Shown: one piece after another, positions 29,001 through 42,005 of the stretch
How the letters are laid out: each line of letters opens with the position of its first letter
Numbering within the stretch: position 1 is the stretch's first letter
Source: Vanilla planifolia
Taxonomy: Eukaryota > Streptophyta > Magnoliopsida > Asparagales > Orchidaceae
Length of the DNA stretch: 64,000 bases
Reading direction: 5' to 3'
Assembly (NCBI GenBank): GCA_023846275.1
Contig: JAIUJO010000226.1
Coordinates: 558,001 to 622,000, forward strand
Program-made: the position numbers and the translations under genes
The notes under the pieces: generated by a model
The model's database searches: none
Told to the model about the DNA's origin: nothing
Seen by the model: only the letters and a program-made list of their open reading frames with translations

Positions 29001-32000
29001 TTTATCTCAATTTAGATATATTATTTATTTTATTAATTTTAAAAAAAATAACTTATTCTTATCTAACCTTGTTTTGTTTTTAATTTCATAGTATTTTAGA
29101 GGAGATTAGACATAAACAAAACAAACTTTGTTTGAATCATATTGTTGATGTCAATCAATTTAGATATACCATTTCAATTCCTAAATATTTGTTTTCTATT
29201 ATTTTTGCAAGTTTTACAACACATTTCAATTCATAACTAACTTCATGATTGATTGTAGGAGGTAAACTCTATTGTATGTTGGAAAAACATTATAATAAAT
29301 TCTTTCATTTCTTTAAATTTTTAATTTTCATTTTATTACATTATATTACTTAAATTTAGTTCACTTGAAATTTTTTAAAATATTTTCTTAATTTGAAAAT
29401 AGTAATGTTCTATTATTTGTGTTTTTTTCATTTTGCAATTCGAAGTAATTTAAGATGATGTCCCATGTAGACAAAACAAACCCTATTTGCTCATCTAAAT
29501 GATGTCAATACAATTAAAAAATTATTTTTATATTATTAAATATTTTTATTATTTATGATTTTAGCATGATTTATGAGATATTTTGATTTATATCATATTT
29601 GATGCTCGAGATTCTCATGCTTGAATTACATTATATTTTAGAATGCAATTTTTCATTACAATTAAGCAAATTGTTGTAAAATGTTTTGCTTTGATTTTGT
29701 TCGACTACTTTCATTATCTAATTTTACTATCCTATGACTTTTACGTTACTTTGATTTAGCCATATACATTATTTTAACTTATGTGATTTAAACTTTAATA
29801 TACAGTTAATTATTTATAAAATAATAATTTAGTTTTTTAGGTTTATTAACTTTTGCAGTTTGCAGTATTCCAATATGAGGTGCAAAAAAAACGAAAGAAA
29901 AAATCGTTGGCTCAACCTGAATACCCTTATAGAAACACTTATTTTTTTTATTGTTTTTAAATATTTTATTTTCTCAGGGTTTGGAATGCTTTGTGAGACA
30001 GGTTAACTTATAGCTAAATTAATGATTGAGAATCATAAACTCTATCTCCTTAATATCTAATAATTGAACCTTCTTATAAAACTTATTTCTTTCCTTCAAA
30101 ATTTTCACTTTGATTTAGCTATGTCACTATGATTCTAAAAAACTTTTCTGATGTGACAATTATATCGATTTTGTTTTATTATATTTCATTGCTTTAAATT
30201 GACTCATTTTATCTTCAAATTGTGTTCAATAATTACAAATATAAAAATTATTGTTATTTATGTTTATTTCTTTTTGTAATTAATAATAATTTAAAACATA
30301 TTTGGTTTAGATTAAATAAATGTTATTAGTCATGTGTTAACAAACTCTATCAAATTTAACGCTAATTTTTGAATTTTGAAATATATTTTTTATAATTTTT
30401 GGCATGATTTAGAAAACATTTAGATCCTTACCAAATTTTTTGATCGAGCATGTTACACTCGATTACCATATTATCTTTGAATGAAAATTTTTTTAATAAT
30501 TTATCATTTTTTAAATTTTTTGCATATATTTGGCAATATTGCTATGTGACTCCAAATCTTTTCACTCATAACAATTTGATCTCTTTTGTTTGGTTATATT
30601 ACATTATTTAAAAATATATCATTTCAATTTTAAAATATATTTATTTAATATGAACACAAAATAAAGTATTTTTATTTCAACTCATTTATTTTAGTAATTT
30701 TTAGGAATTCAAAACAAGATCAAATAAAGATGAAAAAACTTCGTTAGACTTTCTTAATGAGCTCTACATAGTTATATTTTTATTTTTATATATTTAAATA
30801 CATTATTTTCAAGGGTTTTAAAATACTTTAAAAGATATTTTGTTTTGTGACTAATTTTATAATTGAAGATGTTATAATTACACTTGTTAGTATCTTCAAG
30901 TGCAACTTTCAAATACATTGTACACATTTTTTTCGATTATTTTTTGTATGATTTGGTTATTTTATCATTCAAATCTTAAAGTCCACTCCTATGACCTTAA
31001 AGTCATATTGACTTGGTTATATTATGTTGCTTTACTTTATCTCTTTTCTATATTATTATAAATTTTCTTAAAATTAAAATATAATAATTTATTATTACTT
31101 ACACTTATTTTATAATTCGAAATAAGGTTTAATCGAGAGAAGAAATTTTAGTGGACTCTTCCTAATTAGCTCTATCCTATTAAATATTTTAATTTAAATT
31201 TCCCATAAAATTTGTCTCATTTCAACTTATTGTTTTTAATTTTGTCATATTTCTATGAGTGTGTTGATTTCTCCCATTTTATGACCTTACCAGTGCTTTT
31301 GAAAGGTTATATTATAAAGTTTTAGATTAACTTTTTTTAGCTTTCATATATACTTACTTAATAATAAAAAAATAATTTAGTCTTTTAATTTTAATTATTT
31401 TTGCAGTTCACAATTATTTAAAAAGGGTCTAATAGAAATGAAACAGACACATTAAACTCATGTTGAATTTGATAGTAATTTGATGTTTGAGGATGTTACA
31501 CTCGATCTCTTTAGTATCTTGAAATACATATTTGTCATATAATATATCTTATTAGTTCAATTTTTTAACATGAAATTGTTAGATTTCTATGTGACATATA
31601 AACTATCTCACTTTGATTTGTTTATATTATATTATTCCAATTTAACTCTTTTTAGATTTAATATATGTTTACATAATACTAAAATAATAATTTTTTATTA
31701 TTTATGTTATTTATTTTTTTAATTAAGAATAATACAAAAGGATGACTAGTTGAGAAGAAACAAATGTCGCTGGTTTTAACTTAACTAGCCTTATTAGTTA
31801 ATTATTCCATCTTTTTCATTTTAAAAAACTTTTTTCTAGGATTGCTTTTTCAAGTGATTTCAAACATACCTAATAAGCTGGCCAAGAATAATAGACACAA
31901 TCTCATTAGCATATTGGAATTTATCTTTCCCTCACAAATCTAAATGTCCTCTCATGTGACATTTACATGGTCTATATTTTATTATATTATATTTCTTGAA

Positions 32001-35000
32001 TTTATCTCATTTTATCTTTCAATATATTCTTACATAAAATTAAAATAACAATTCGTTATTATTTAATGTTTTTTATCTATGAAATACACAAAAGAAAAAC
32101 CGTATTGAGTGAAATCAAAAGTTAATCACAACATGCTATGTTCAGTTAAATACTCTTATTCTATATTTTTTAAAAAACGTTTTTACTTTTTTTTGCAAGC
32201 TTTACTAGATATTTGAAATAATATCTAATTTTGTAATTGAGAATGATAGACTTGATTTTCATAGCATATTGGAAGCTAATTTTTCCATACCATTTATGTA
32301 ATTTTTTTAAATGTTTTTCTTTGAATTCGCAATATTACTATACAACATTAAAAATTATTTGATATGACCATTACATCACTTTTGTTTGATTTTTTTATTT
32401 TTTTAAATTTGTCTCATTGTATCTTTAATTTATATTTGTAAAATGTTAAAATTAAACTTTTTATTATTTATGCAAATTTACCTTAAAAATTACAACAAAA
32501 TTCTAACAAGATCTTACTAATATGTAAGAAAAATTATTCATCTCATCTCATTGAGCTATATCAAATTAAATATTTATTTTTTTGTATTTGAATATTTTAA
32601 TTTCAAGGCTTTGAGGACACCTTGTGAGCCATTTCGATGACACTTGATTTGTGGTTCTAAGATTTTGCAATCAATCTTAGAATCATATAATTTATCTCAT
32701 TTCTTAAAATATTTTCATTTTATTTAGTTTTATTGTCATTAAACTCTAATTTTGCTCTAATGTGACATTGACATCCCTTCAGTTTAGTCCTATTATATTG
32801 TCAAAATTTACCTTATTTTAACATTAATATGTATCAACTTAATTTTAAAATAAAAATTTATATCTTTTTATTCTTATTTGTTATGATATTTATAGAAATT
32901 TCAAACAACGTACATTAGAGATGAAGGAAATGTTGTTGGGCTCATCTTAACCTGCTTATGAAATAAAAAATTATTTAATATTTTTAAAGGTTTTTTTAGA
33001 GCTTTGCCATGCTTGGTTTGATAATGATGTTGTGCTAGATCTCTTAAGTATATACTTTTGAATTCTTAGAGGAATTTTTTAGGAAAGAAGAACAAGTTCT
33101 TTCTTTAATTTTACATCCCTTTGAAACTTAAAATCTCCTTTAATGTGATATTTACCATTTCGTCATTTAGTCAAATTTCTTTTCTACAATGTTTGATTTT
33201 TCAACTCTAATATATATTTATTTAATATTAAAATAATAAACTAATATTATTTATGGCGTCGTATTTTTTAAAATTAATAGTATTTTCTTATAAGGTTTGA
33301 TCTAGTTAAAATAAACGTGATGTGACTCACCATAACAATCTTTATCTTATTAAATATTAATTTTTTTAAAATTTTTAGAATTTTTTAATTTCTATATATT
33401 TGGCTTATTTTGTGAGATATTTTGATTTGTGCCTGATCTGGTGATTGAAGATGTTACATTTAGCTATCTTTGTACGGTGCAATGTAACTTTCATGTATAA
33501 GTCATCTCATATTTTATGAAAGTTTCTTCTTTGATTTAACTATATTACTATGAAATTCTAATTCTTCTCTTCTGTAATATTTATTTTACTTTGATTTAGT
33601 TGTATTATATTGTTTGAACTTAGCTACTTCTTTCTTTGGAATTTATTCATGCAAATTTATTTTCTTAATTCATAGTAACTATAAATAATGTTGAATCAAG
33701 ACGAAAAAAATTATCTAACTTAATTGTTGAGGTTGTTTTAATTAAAAATTTACCACATTAATTTTACTAATACTTTATTCAATTTTCATCATTCTTTATA
33801 TGATATTTTTCAAACATAATTTTGTGATTAAGAATGTTATACTTAATATCATTAGCATCTTATATTGCATCTTTCTTATGTGCTTTTTCTCATGTCTTCA
33901 AATTCATTTGTTATATCACTAGTGACACTAAATGTCCTCACATGTGACTTTTAAATAACATTATTTTTTTTAGTACATTAGTTCAATATATCTTATCTCA
34001 AGTTTAATTTATATTTTTTTAAATATTGTAATAATAATTTATTGTTATTTATACTTTTTAACTTGATAATCATTTGTAATTAGAAATGAAATGAGATGGA
34101 GAAGCAACAAACACTGTTAGACTCATCCCAACGAACTATAAGTTAAACTTTCTTTTTTATATTTCTTAAAAAAAATTTTCTAGAGTTCTATCTAGTTTTA
34201 CAAGAAATTTTTATTTTACCCAATTTGACCATGAAGAATATAGTACATGATTATCTATGTAATGTTGAAAGCAACTTTCTCAAAAAGTTCATCTTATTAA
34301 TTTAAATTTTTAGCAATCAATTGTCTATGTTACTATATTAACTTAAAAAGGCCACACCTATAACTCATAAACTATTTTGATTTTTTAATGTTTTATTAGC
34401 TTAATATATATTATTTCAACATTAATGCATATTTACATAATTTGAAAATAATAATTTTTTAACATTTTTTAATTTACTTTGTTCATGTACTTTGTCTATA
34501 GCCTTGGCATGTTTTTTAAGAAATTTTGATTTGTGTCTATTTTAGCAATTGTAGATGTTACACTTGTACATTTTAGTGTCTTAGAAATATAAGTTTCCCC
34601 TACAACTTTTGTCATATCTTGAAATTTAGTTCTTTGACTTTTGTATCTCATTAAGAATAATAACTCTCTTCTTCTGTGGCTTTTGAATTACTTTCATTTT
34701 GTTATATTATATTACTTTAAATTATCTTATTTCAATTTTGATTTATATTTATTTATTATTAAAGTAATACTTTGTTATAAGTGTAATCAATTTGATAACT
34801 TACAAAAATTGTAAAAACAATATGATAGAGATCAAACAAACATCACCAAAATGATCTTCCTAAGCTACTAAATATTCATATTGATATTTTGAAAATTTTA
34901 TTATTTTTTATTTTGATAAGTTTCATGTAATATTTTTATTCGTATCTCATTTTATAATCGAGGACGTTAGACTCGATCTACGTAGGATCTTAGAAAGCAT

Positions 35001-35808
35001 ATTTCTTTTACAATTTATTTCCTTTCTTAAAATGTTTTAATTTTTTTTAGTTATATTACAATGTAATTCTTTGTCTCCTCATATGTGTCATTTCACTACG
35101 TTGACTTGATTATATTACATTACTTGGAATGATCTCATCTCAACACTACTAAACAATTACTTTATTTTAAATAAATATTTATTAAAATTTATGTCAATTT
35201 ATTTTTCTAATTTATTGTGATTTTAAAGAGGTCTGATCTAGATGAAAACAACATCAATTAACCTCTCCAATTAAGCTCTATCAAATTAAATATTTTTTTT
35301 TATAAATATAAATATTTTACTTTTAATTTTTTTGCAAGTTTTATAGTTATTTGATTTTAACAATTAAGGATATTGTGGTTGATCTATTTAATATCTTTAA
35401 ATTTTCTAATACTACTCTAATGTTATCATTATATCACTTTAATTTTGTTATATTACATTGCTATAATTTATTTTACTTAAGCCTTAACATTGATTTGTTT
35501 AATTTAAAAAAAAAATATTTACTTTTATTAATGTTTATTTACATTAGTAATTTACAATTGTTCATCATGTTGATAGATCGACCCAAAAACAATTGTCATT
35601 GGACTCATATTGAGGAGCTTTAAAGAACTAAATGTCCATGTTCGTTTTTTTAATATTTTATTTTTCCATAGTTTTGGAATGTTTAACAAAATAATTTGAT
35701 TTATAATTTAATTGATGATTTAAGATGTGGCATTCTTTGTTGTCAGTATCATTACATGCCAATTTCCTGTATAATTTATCTCATTTTTAAAGCCTCTTGC
35801 TTACATTT
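26013..35808 (+). repeat. Degenerate tandem array of ~410-bp monomers, + orientation
   Basis: About 24 units. The landmark related to GATGTTACACTCGATCTC plus TTAGTATCTTGGAATG falls near 26,250, 26,660, 27,690, 28,080, 28,830, 29,250, 30,030, 30,450, 30,860, 31,490, 33,450, 34,970, 35,370 and 35,720. Spacing is close to 400 bp with some shortened or lengthened units. Several units give short open frames in one shared phase (27,908-28,282, 28,737-28,925, 35,351-35,623) with similar hydrophobic peptides; I treat these as repeat translations. Nothing else is visible in this stretch. Confidence 0.78.
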
Positions 35809-38800
35809 CCAATGTTAAAGTTACTTGCAAATATAACAAAATCAAAGTTACTAAGTTCATGAAATGAGATAAATTCAATGAGAAAGTAGGCTTCCAAGAT
35901 ATCAACATTATAGATAGTACTGTCATGTAAATGAAAATGTCATGTGAAACATGTCAAAAAAGTAAAAAATAATATACTTAAAAAATATTAAAGAATATTT
36001 AATATTATATAGCTCATCGAGATAAAACCAATGATAATTTTTTTAGTCATCTTTAAGCCTTATTTAAAAATTGGAAAAGAAAACAAAATAATATATCAAA
36101 TTTTAATAATGCGTAAATATATATTCATGCTTAAATGAGTATTAAAGAATACAAAAGCTAGTGTTACAAAGCAATATAAGCAAATCAAAGTGAATAATTT
36201 AATCAAATGACAAATTATTAGTATACTTGGGAAATCGTGTGCATGATCTTTGATTAACAAATGATTCTCAAATTAATTTATTTTAAGAGGCCTATTGAAC
36301 CTTAGTAAAATATAACTTTTATTAAAATGAAAGTGAAAATTCAATGGGATATTGCTTGTTGACACAAGTCAAGTGTCATTATTTCATCTTAATGCAACTT
36401 GATTTTGATTTAGTTCGAATAAAAAATAAATAAATAAGAATTAATATTAAACAAATTATTTAAACATTGGTAAATATTTATTAAAGATAAAATAAGATAA
36501 ATCTATTTAATGTAATACAACCAAACAAAAGAGACATATGACATATCAAAATAAAAAAAATGGAAAAAAAGATAAATTATAGGAGAAGGATGCTTTCATA
36601 AGTTGTAAGAAGATCATGCATAATATTTTTAATTATAAAATTAGGTACAAATCACAATATCTTTTAAAATATTCATAAAAAAATTTAAAAAATAATAAAA
36701 ATGAATATTAAAATGATGCAGCTTGTTAAGATAATTCCACTTATATTTAGTTAACCTTAATTGAGTCTTATTTTGAATTAATATTTATTTTAAAAATAAA
36801 TAAGAATAATTAATGTTAAATTATTAATTTAATATTAAGTAAACATTAATTAATGCTAAAGTGAGAATAGTTGGAGCAATGCAATATTACACAAAAGTCA
36901 TATTCGAGTGGAATTATAGTTAGATAGTAATATGCCCAAGTTAAAGCCAAATGTTTGAAAAAAAAGATAAATTATATCAAAAAGTTGCATTCAAAGATAT
37001 TAAAAAGTTCAATTATAATTTTCTTGATTTTCAATTAAGTTACAAATTAAAATGATACAAAAAATGAGAAGAAACCTTTCATAACAAAAAAATCTAAAAA
37101 TCTAAAAATGAATACTTAATCTAGATAGGAACTATTTTTATGTTATTATGTTTTGATTCATAAATTATGAAATGTTATAAAGTTTATAAAAAAGTTGCAT
37201 TTCAAAAATACTAAAGTGATTGAGTGTAATATGTTCAATCATTAGATAATATATGAATGAAAATATATTATAAAGTTTGCCAAAACTCAATAATATGTGA
37301 AAAAATAACAGAATAAATAATTAATTGGATATTGCTCATTGAGAGAAGTCTAACAATGTTTTTTCAACTTAATTAAATAACATTTGGGAATAATATTAAT
37401 TATTGATGGAAATAATTTATTACATTAAAAAATTATTTTAATTTTTTGTAAAAAGTTATATTGATTTTAAAGTGAGGTAAATTGAAGCAAAATAACACAA
37501 CCAAATCATTTACATTTAAAACTCACACAAGAAGTGATTTACAATTGCATAGTAAAATAACAAAATCAAAGTCCATAATTTCAAGTATTGTGTTAAATTG
37601 TGTAGGAAAGTTCAATTCCATAAAAATAAGAAGATCAACAAAACATCCTTGATTGTAAAGAATGTTGTAATTAGAAATTTTTCGTAAAGCAAGTAATATC
37701 CTAAAGAATATAACATTTAAAAATATAACATAACATTTAATTGGATAGAGGTCATCTTAAAATAACCATCAACTTTTGTCTCTCACTACTTATACTTTAT
37801 TTGTAATTACTATGAGTAAGCAAAAACTTAGGCTTAAATAATGACATTATTTTTTTAATATTGAGAAAATATATAAACAAAGCTTAACGAGATAAAATCA
37901 AGTAACTTATTATTCCAAAATCAAGGTGACCTATGGACCAAATGAATGGAGAAGTAGCGTTTCGTTATGATATAATAACATCAAAGAAACTTTGAGGAAA
38001 ATAAAAAAAAATATAGAAAAGACAAATTATTGAAGTGATCAACTATAAAATACTTATTTGCTAAATGATTTAGGAATCAAAATATGTACTAAAACTAAAA
38101 CTACATCACTAGGTAGTATGTGCTCATCAATATGACTCTAATGATGCCTGTTTTATCTATAAATGACCACTTTTAGATATATTATGAATTACAAAACTAA
38201 ATGGGAATAATTAACAAAAAATTATTATTTTAATATTATGCAAATACATATTGAAAATATCATAAGTTAAAATGAATAAATATAACACAACAAAATCAAA
38301 GTGATGTAAAGGTTGCACTATAGGAAAATAAGTGTTTCATAGATATTATGCATATTAAAATAAAAAATCTTATGGAAAAAGATAGATTATATGTAGAATT
38401 CGTATTTGGAGATTGCCAAGTCAAGTACAAAATACGATATAAAAAAAATAAATATCAATAAATTCTTGCTTTAATATTATGTAAACTTTTATTAAAATTA
38501 TAAAAATGTAAGTTTAAAAACACAATATAAAAAGGAAATCTCTATAAACATTACATGAAAAAAAAATTAAAGTATCAATTCAGAAGTTACAAATCAAAAA
38601 TAAAATTGAAGAAATGTGACAATTTTTTAGGAAAATGACATCCCAATTTACTAAGAACGTCATGTGCAATATTCTTTATCCTTAAATAAGGCAAGAGCAC
38701 AAATATCTCACAAGATAAGCCAAAAAAAGAAAAATATATATTTCAAATTAAATAAATATATATATATTTAAATAGAAAGAGCTTGTGGAGATGAGTGCAA

Positions 38801-40515
38801 TGATATTATTTTTGTCTAAGTTGTAGAATTACTTGAAATTAGTGAAGTAAATAGTCATAATATTAAATTATTATTTAAATATTAAGTAAATATTTATTAT
38901 AGCTAAATTGAGATAAATGAATAAACTGTAATATAACAAAATCAATACGATGAAAAGAGCACATGACAAACGATTCAACTTACACGTCAACATAACTTAA
39001 TCTATGTGAAAATTTTTAAAAAAAGTGAAATTGTGAAGGAAAAGTTTCATTTCAAAATAAAATGGAGATCATGTTTAATACTTATGATTGTTAAACAAGA
39101 TAGAATCTTAATGTCTCATAAAGAATGATAAAACCTAAGAAAATTAAATATTTTGAAATATATTTAAAATATTTAATATGACATAACTTATTCAAAAGAG
39201 TTCAATGACTTATGTTTTTTAGGTACATTTGATTCCATTCTAAATTACTATGAATTATCAAAACAAATAATATGAAATAAGAAATATTATTTATTCAATA
39301 TAAAATAAATATATATTGAAGTATAAATTAGATAAATTATAGCAATCAAATATAACGAAATCAATGTGATGTAATGAAAAAACAAGAGTTGGTTTATATT
39401 TATGTAGTAAATTAGCCAATTAAAATGAAAAATTTAAAGAACTAAAAAGAATTTTATATGAAATTTGAATTCCAAGATATTTAGGAGGTATAACATAAAC
39501 CTTTGATCATCTAATTATGTATAAATCAAAATATTTGTTATAGCATGCTAAAACCCTTGAAAACACAATACTTAAAAAAATATAAAAATGATATTTGACA
39601 TGATTGTACTAGTTGAGATGAGTACAGCATTCACCAATTCATCACATTAGGATTTTATTCTTAATTACATTGAATTACTAATGCAAAAAATCTTTTGTTA
39701 GAATAAATTTTTATTTTACTATTAAATAAAAGTAAATTAAATTTCAAATAATGTGAATTGAAATTATGAAATATAACAAATGGAAATTGAAATTAGGTGA
39801 ATTGAAATAATGAAATATAACAAAATGAAATAATGAAATAAGGTCAATTGAAATTGATGCAAATAATTTGAAAAAATTAGTTAAATTTTATTAGAAAATT
39901 GCATACCATGATTCTAGTGATATCTCGTTTAACATATCGTTTAAAGCTTTTATGAATGTTACATTCCAAGATTCTAAAATAAAAATCTTACAAAAAGAAA
40001 ATATTTAAAAATATAGAAAATAAAAATTTAATTGCATATACCTCCTTGAGTGTAGTCTAATGACATTAGTTTTTATGCGATCAATCCTCTCTTGGAAAAA
40101 CTGTGAATTACAATGGCAAATAAGTAAACAAAAAAAATGTAATTGTAACATTAACCAAAGATATATTAAAATAAAAAAAAGTTAAATTAATGTAATGCAA
40201 TATAAACAAATAAAAATGATTTTAAGGTCACACTAGAGTGCATTTACTCTTACATGGACTTATAGATCACATTGAAAGAAAAAGATTTTGATGGATGAAG
40301 CAAATTGTATACAAAAGTGATATGCAAACGAATGTACTAGATCAAGAGCGACATCCTCGATCATTAAATCAAGTTTGAACTAAAATAACTCATAAAACTT
40401 ACCAAAAATCTAGAAAATAAAATATTTACATTTTGAAATTAAATATTTAATAATAATAATTTTTAAATATATATTATAATTAACATAAAATAAATTAAAG
40501 AAATATAATATTTCT
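35809..40515 (-). repeat. Degenerate tandem array of ~410-bp monomers, - orientation
   Basis: About 11 units in minus orientation. Landmarks are visible near 35,895 (CTTCCAAGATATC), 37,200, 38,030, 39,475 (ATTCCAAGATATTTAGGAGG), 39,910 and 39,970. The left switch (35,774-35,872) is a loose palindrome: AATTTATCTCATTTTTAAAG on the left matches TGAAATGAGATAAATT on the right when reverse-complemented. The right switch lies between about 40,511 and 40,545. No genes are seen. Confidence 0.75.
39752..39860. repeat. 44-bp local tandem duplication inside a monomer
   Basis: A segment beginning TGAATTGAAATTATGAAATA at 39,754 recurs at 39,798 with few changes and begins a third, partial copy at 39,844. 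The repeats are simple GAAAT-rich sequence and expand one minus-oriented monomer locally, consistent with replication slippage. Confidence 0.7.
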
Positions 40516-40539
40516 ACATCAACTACATGTCAATCAAAA

Positions 40540-41040
40540 AAATTTTAATATATATACTTACTCAATACTAAACTAATGTTTTATTATTGTTTACACTTAT
40601 TTAATTTTATAATTTCTAAAAATTCCAAAAATGGTGTAATAAAAAATGCTACAGTCAGCTTCCTTATTATCATGAAACTCTGAGTCTCCTAGAATTTGAC
40701 CTTTATTCAACTTTGACTTGATTATATTACAATCTTTTAGGTTATATCATTAAATGCTTAACAAATATTTATTTGATATTTAAATAATTATCTATTATTA
40801 TTTGTTCTTGTATCTTTTAATAAGTCACTATAATTTAAAACTAGGTATTATTGAGGTGAAACAAGCATTGTTTGAGAGGGCTTAACGAACTGTATCCAAT
40901 TATGTATAAGTTTTTATTTTGTTTAATATTTTATTTTCTAATGCTTTGGCATGCTTTATGGAGACATTTATTATATTCTTAATCTCGAACCATTTTACCT
41001 CATTTGATGATAAAAAGTCCTAAATATTTCTAATAAATTT
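40540..41040 (+). repeat. Last + monomer of the array before the retroelement block
   Basis: The reading returns to + orientation: TTTTAATATATATACTTACT, then a GAAACAAGCATTGTTTGAGA-type segment, then GGCATGCTTTATGGAGACAT at about 40,950. About 1.2 units are present. After roughly 41,040 the monomer stops and the unrelated 2.7-kb family begins. The same family resumes at 57.4 kb in this orientation. Confidence 0.65.
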
Positions 41041-42005
41041 TTTTAGGAGCATTTTCAGATTTTAGGTAGTTTATACTTCTATTCATAGGAGAAATAAAAG
41101 AAAAAGATGCACATATGTTAAATCGCATGAAGGTCATTTTGATTGGAGTGGCAATCCACCAAGAGATGCACTTTCAACTTAATTTTAGTTTTTTTATTTT
41201 ACATTGGTTAAAATGTTAAGCTTTATTGAAACATTTATTACAAGGCACATAAATCAACGTAAAATTCATCTTAGAATAGTGTTTAAGTTTTCAATATTTT
41301 TTATCTTTTTGCCTTGATTATCTTGAGTGTAATTTTAAGGTAATAATCTCTTTGAAATAAATAATTAATATGTTATAAAAACATAGATTATTTTTATAAT
41401 AAATAATTAATGCAAATTTTAATAAGGAAAAAACTAAATAACTTATTCGATACATGCAATTATGGAAACCAGTTGCTACATAAAATTATTTGCTACTGTA
41501 AACTGTTACGATTTAAAGCAACCAAAATATGCATAGGTCATGAAATCAAACCCAAATGTAATATGATATTTTGGATTCTGTCATTAATCCCACATCCATA
41601 AATCTTGAATAATGTAGCACTAGCATGAAGAGGTGTTGGTCTCTCGAGCAAACAAGGGTCTAACCAACCCCAAATAGGATAATTATTGCTATCACATAAA
41701 ACATTAACTATAAAATATCCTAACTAGTTTTTGTAATAACGGACTAAAACATAACTTCTTGCACGCAATCTACTTCAAAATTTTAGGTGTAAGCATAGTC
41801 ATTCAATTTCATATTTCCATGATCAAATGATCCTGATCTCCTTCACATCTTTATGATACATATTGATATCCTTCATCCAATATCTCAATTTCATGATCAC
41901 ATGGTCCTTGTTTAATCCAATTGTAGGATCTAAATTTAACAGCCCAATCACAATTTAGATCAGATGGCCTATAGAAATATCATATTTCTAAGTAGCACCA
42001 ATTTT
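41041..42005 (-). repeat. Inverted partial copy of the ~2.7-kb retroelement-derived unit
   Basis: The sequence is the reverse complement of the middle of unit 1 (about 42,715-43,340). The clearest stretch is at 41,591-41,614, identical to the reverse complement of about 43,080-43,104 (core CATCCATAAATCTTGAATAA). Shared words further on include ATTATTGCTATCACA and ATATCCTAACTA. A second, more diverged copy of this same inverted segment lies at 54,740-55,690. The 63-codon open frame at 41,410-41,601 lies inside it and has no recognisable domain. Confidence 0.7.

Noticed and set aside
41410-41601. 63-codon + frame as a small gene
   Set aside because: It lies in the inverted flank copy of the 2.7-kb unit, and the homologous segment near 55.2 kb and the arms inside the units do not keep it open.
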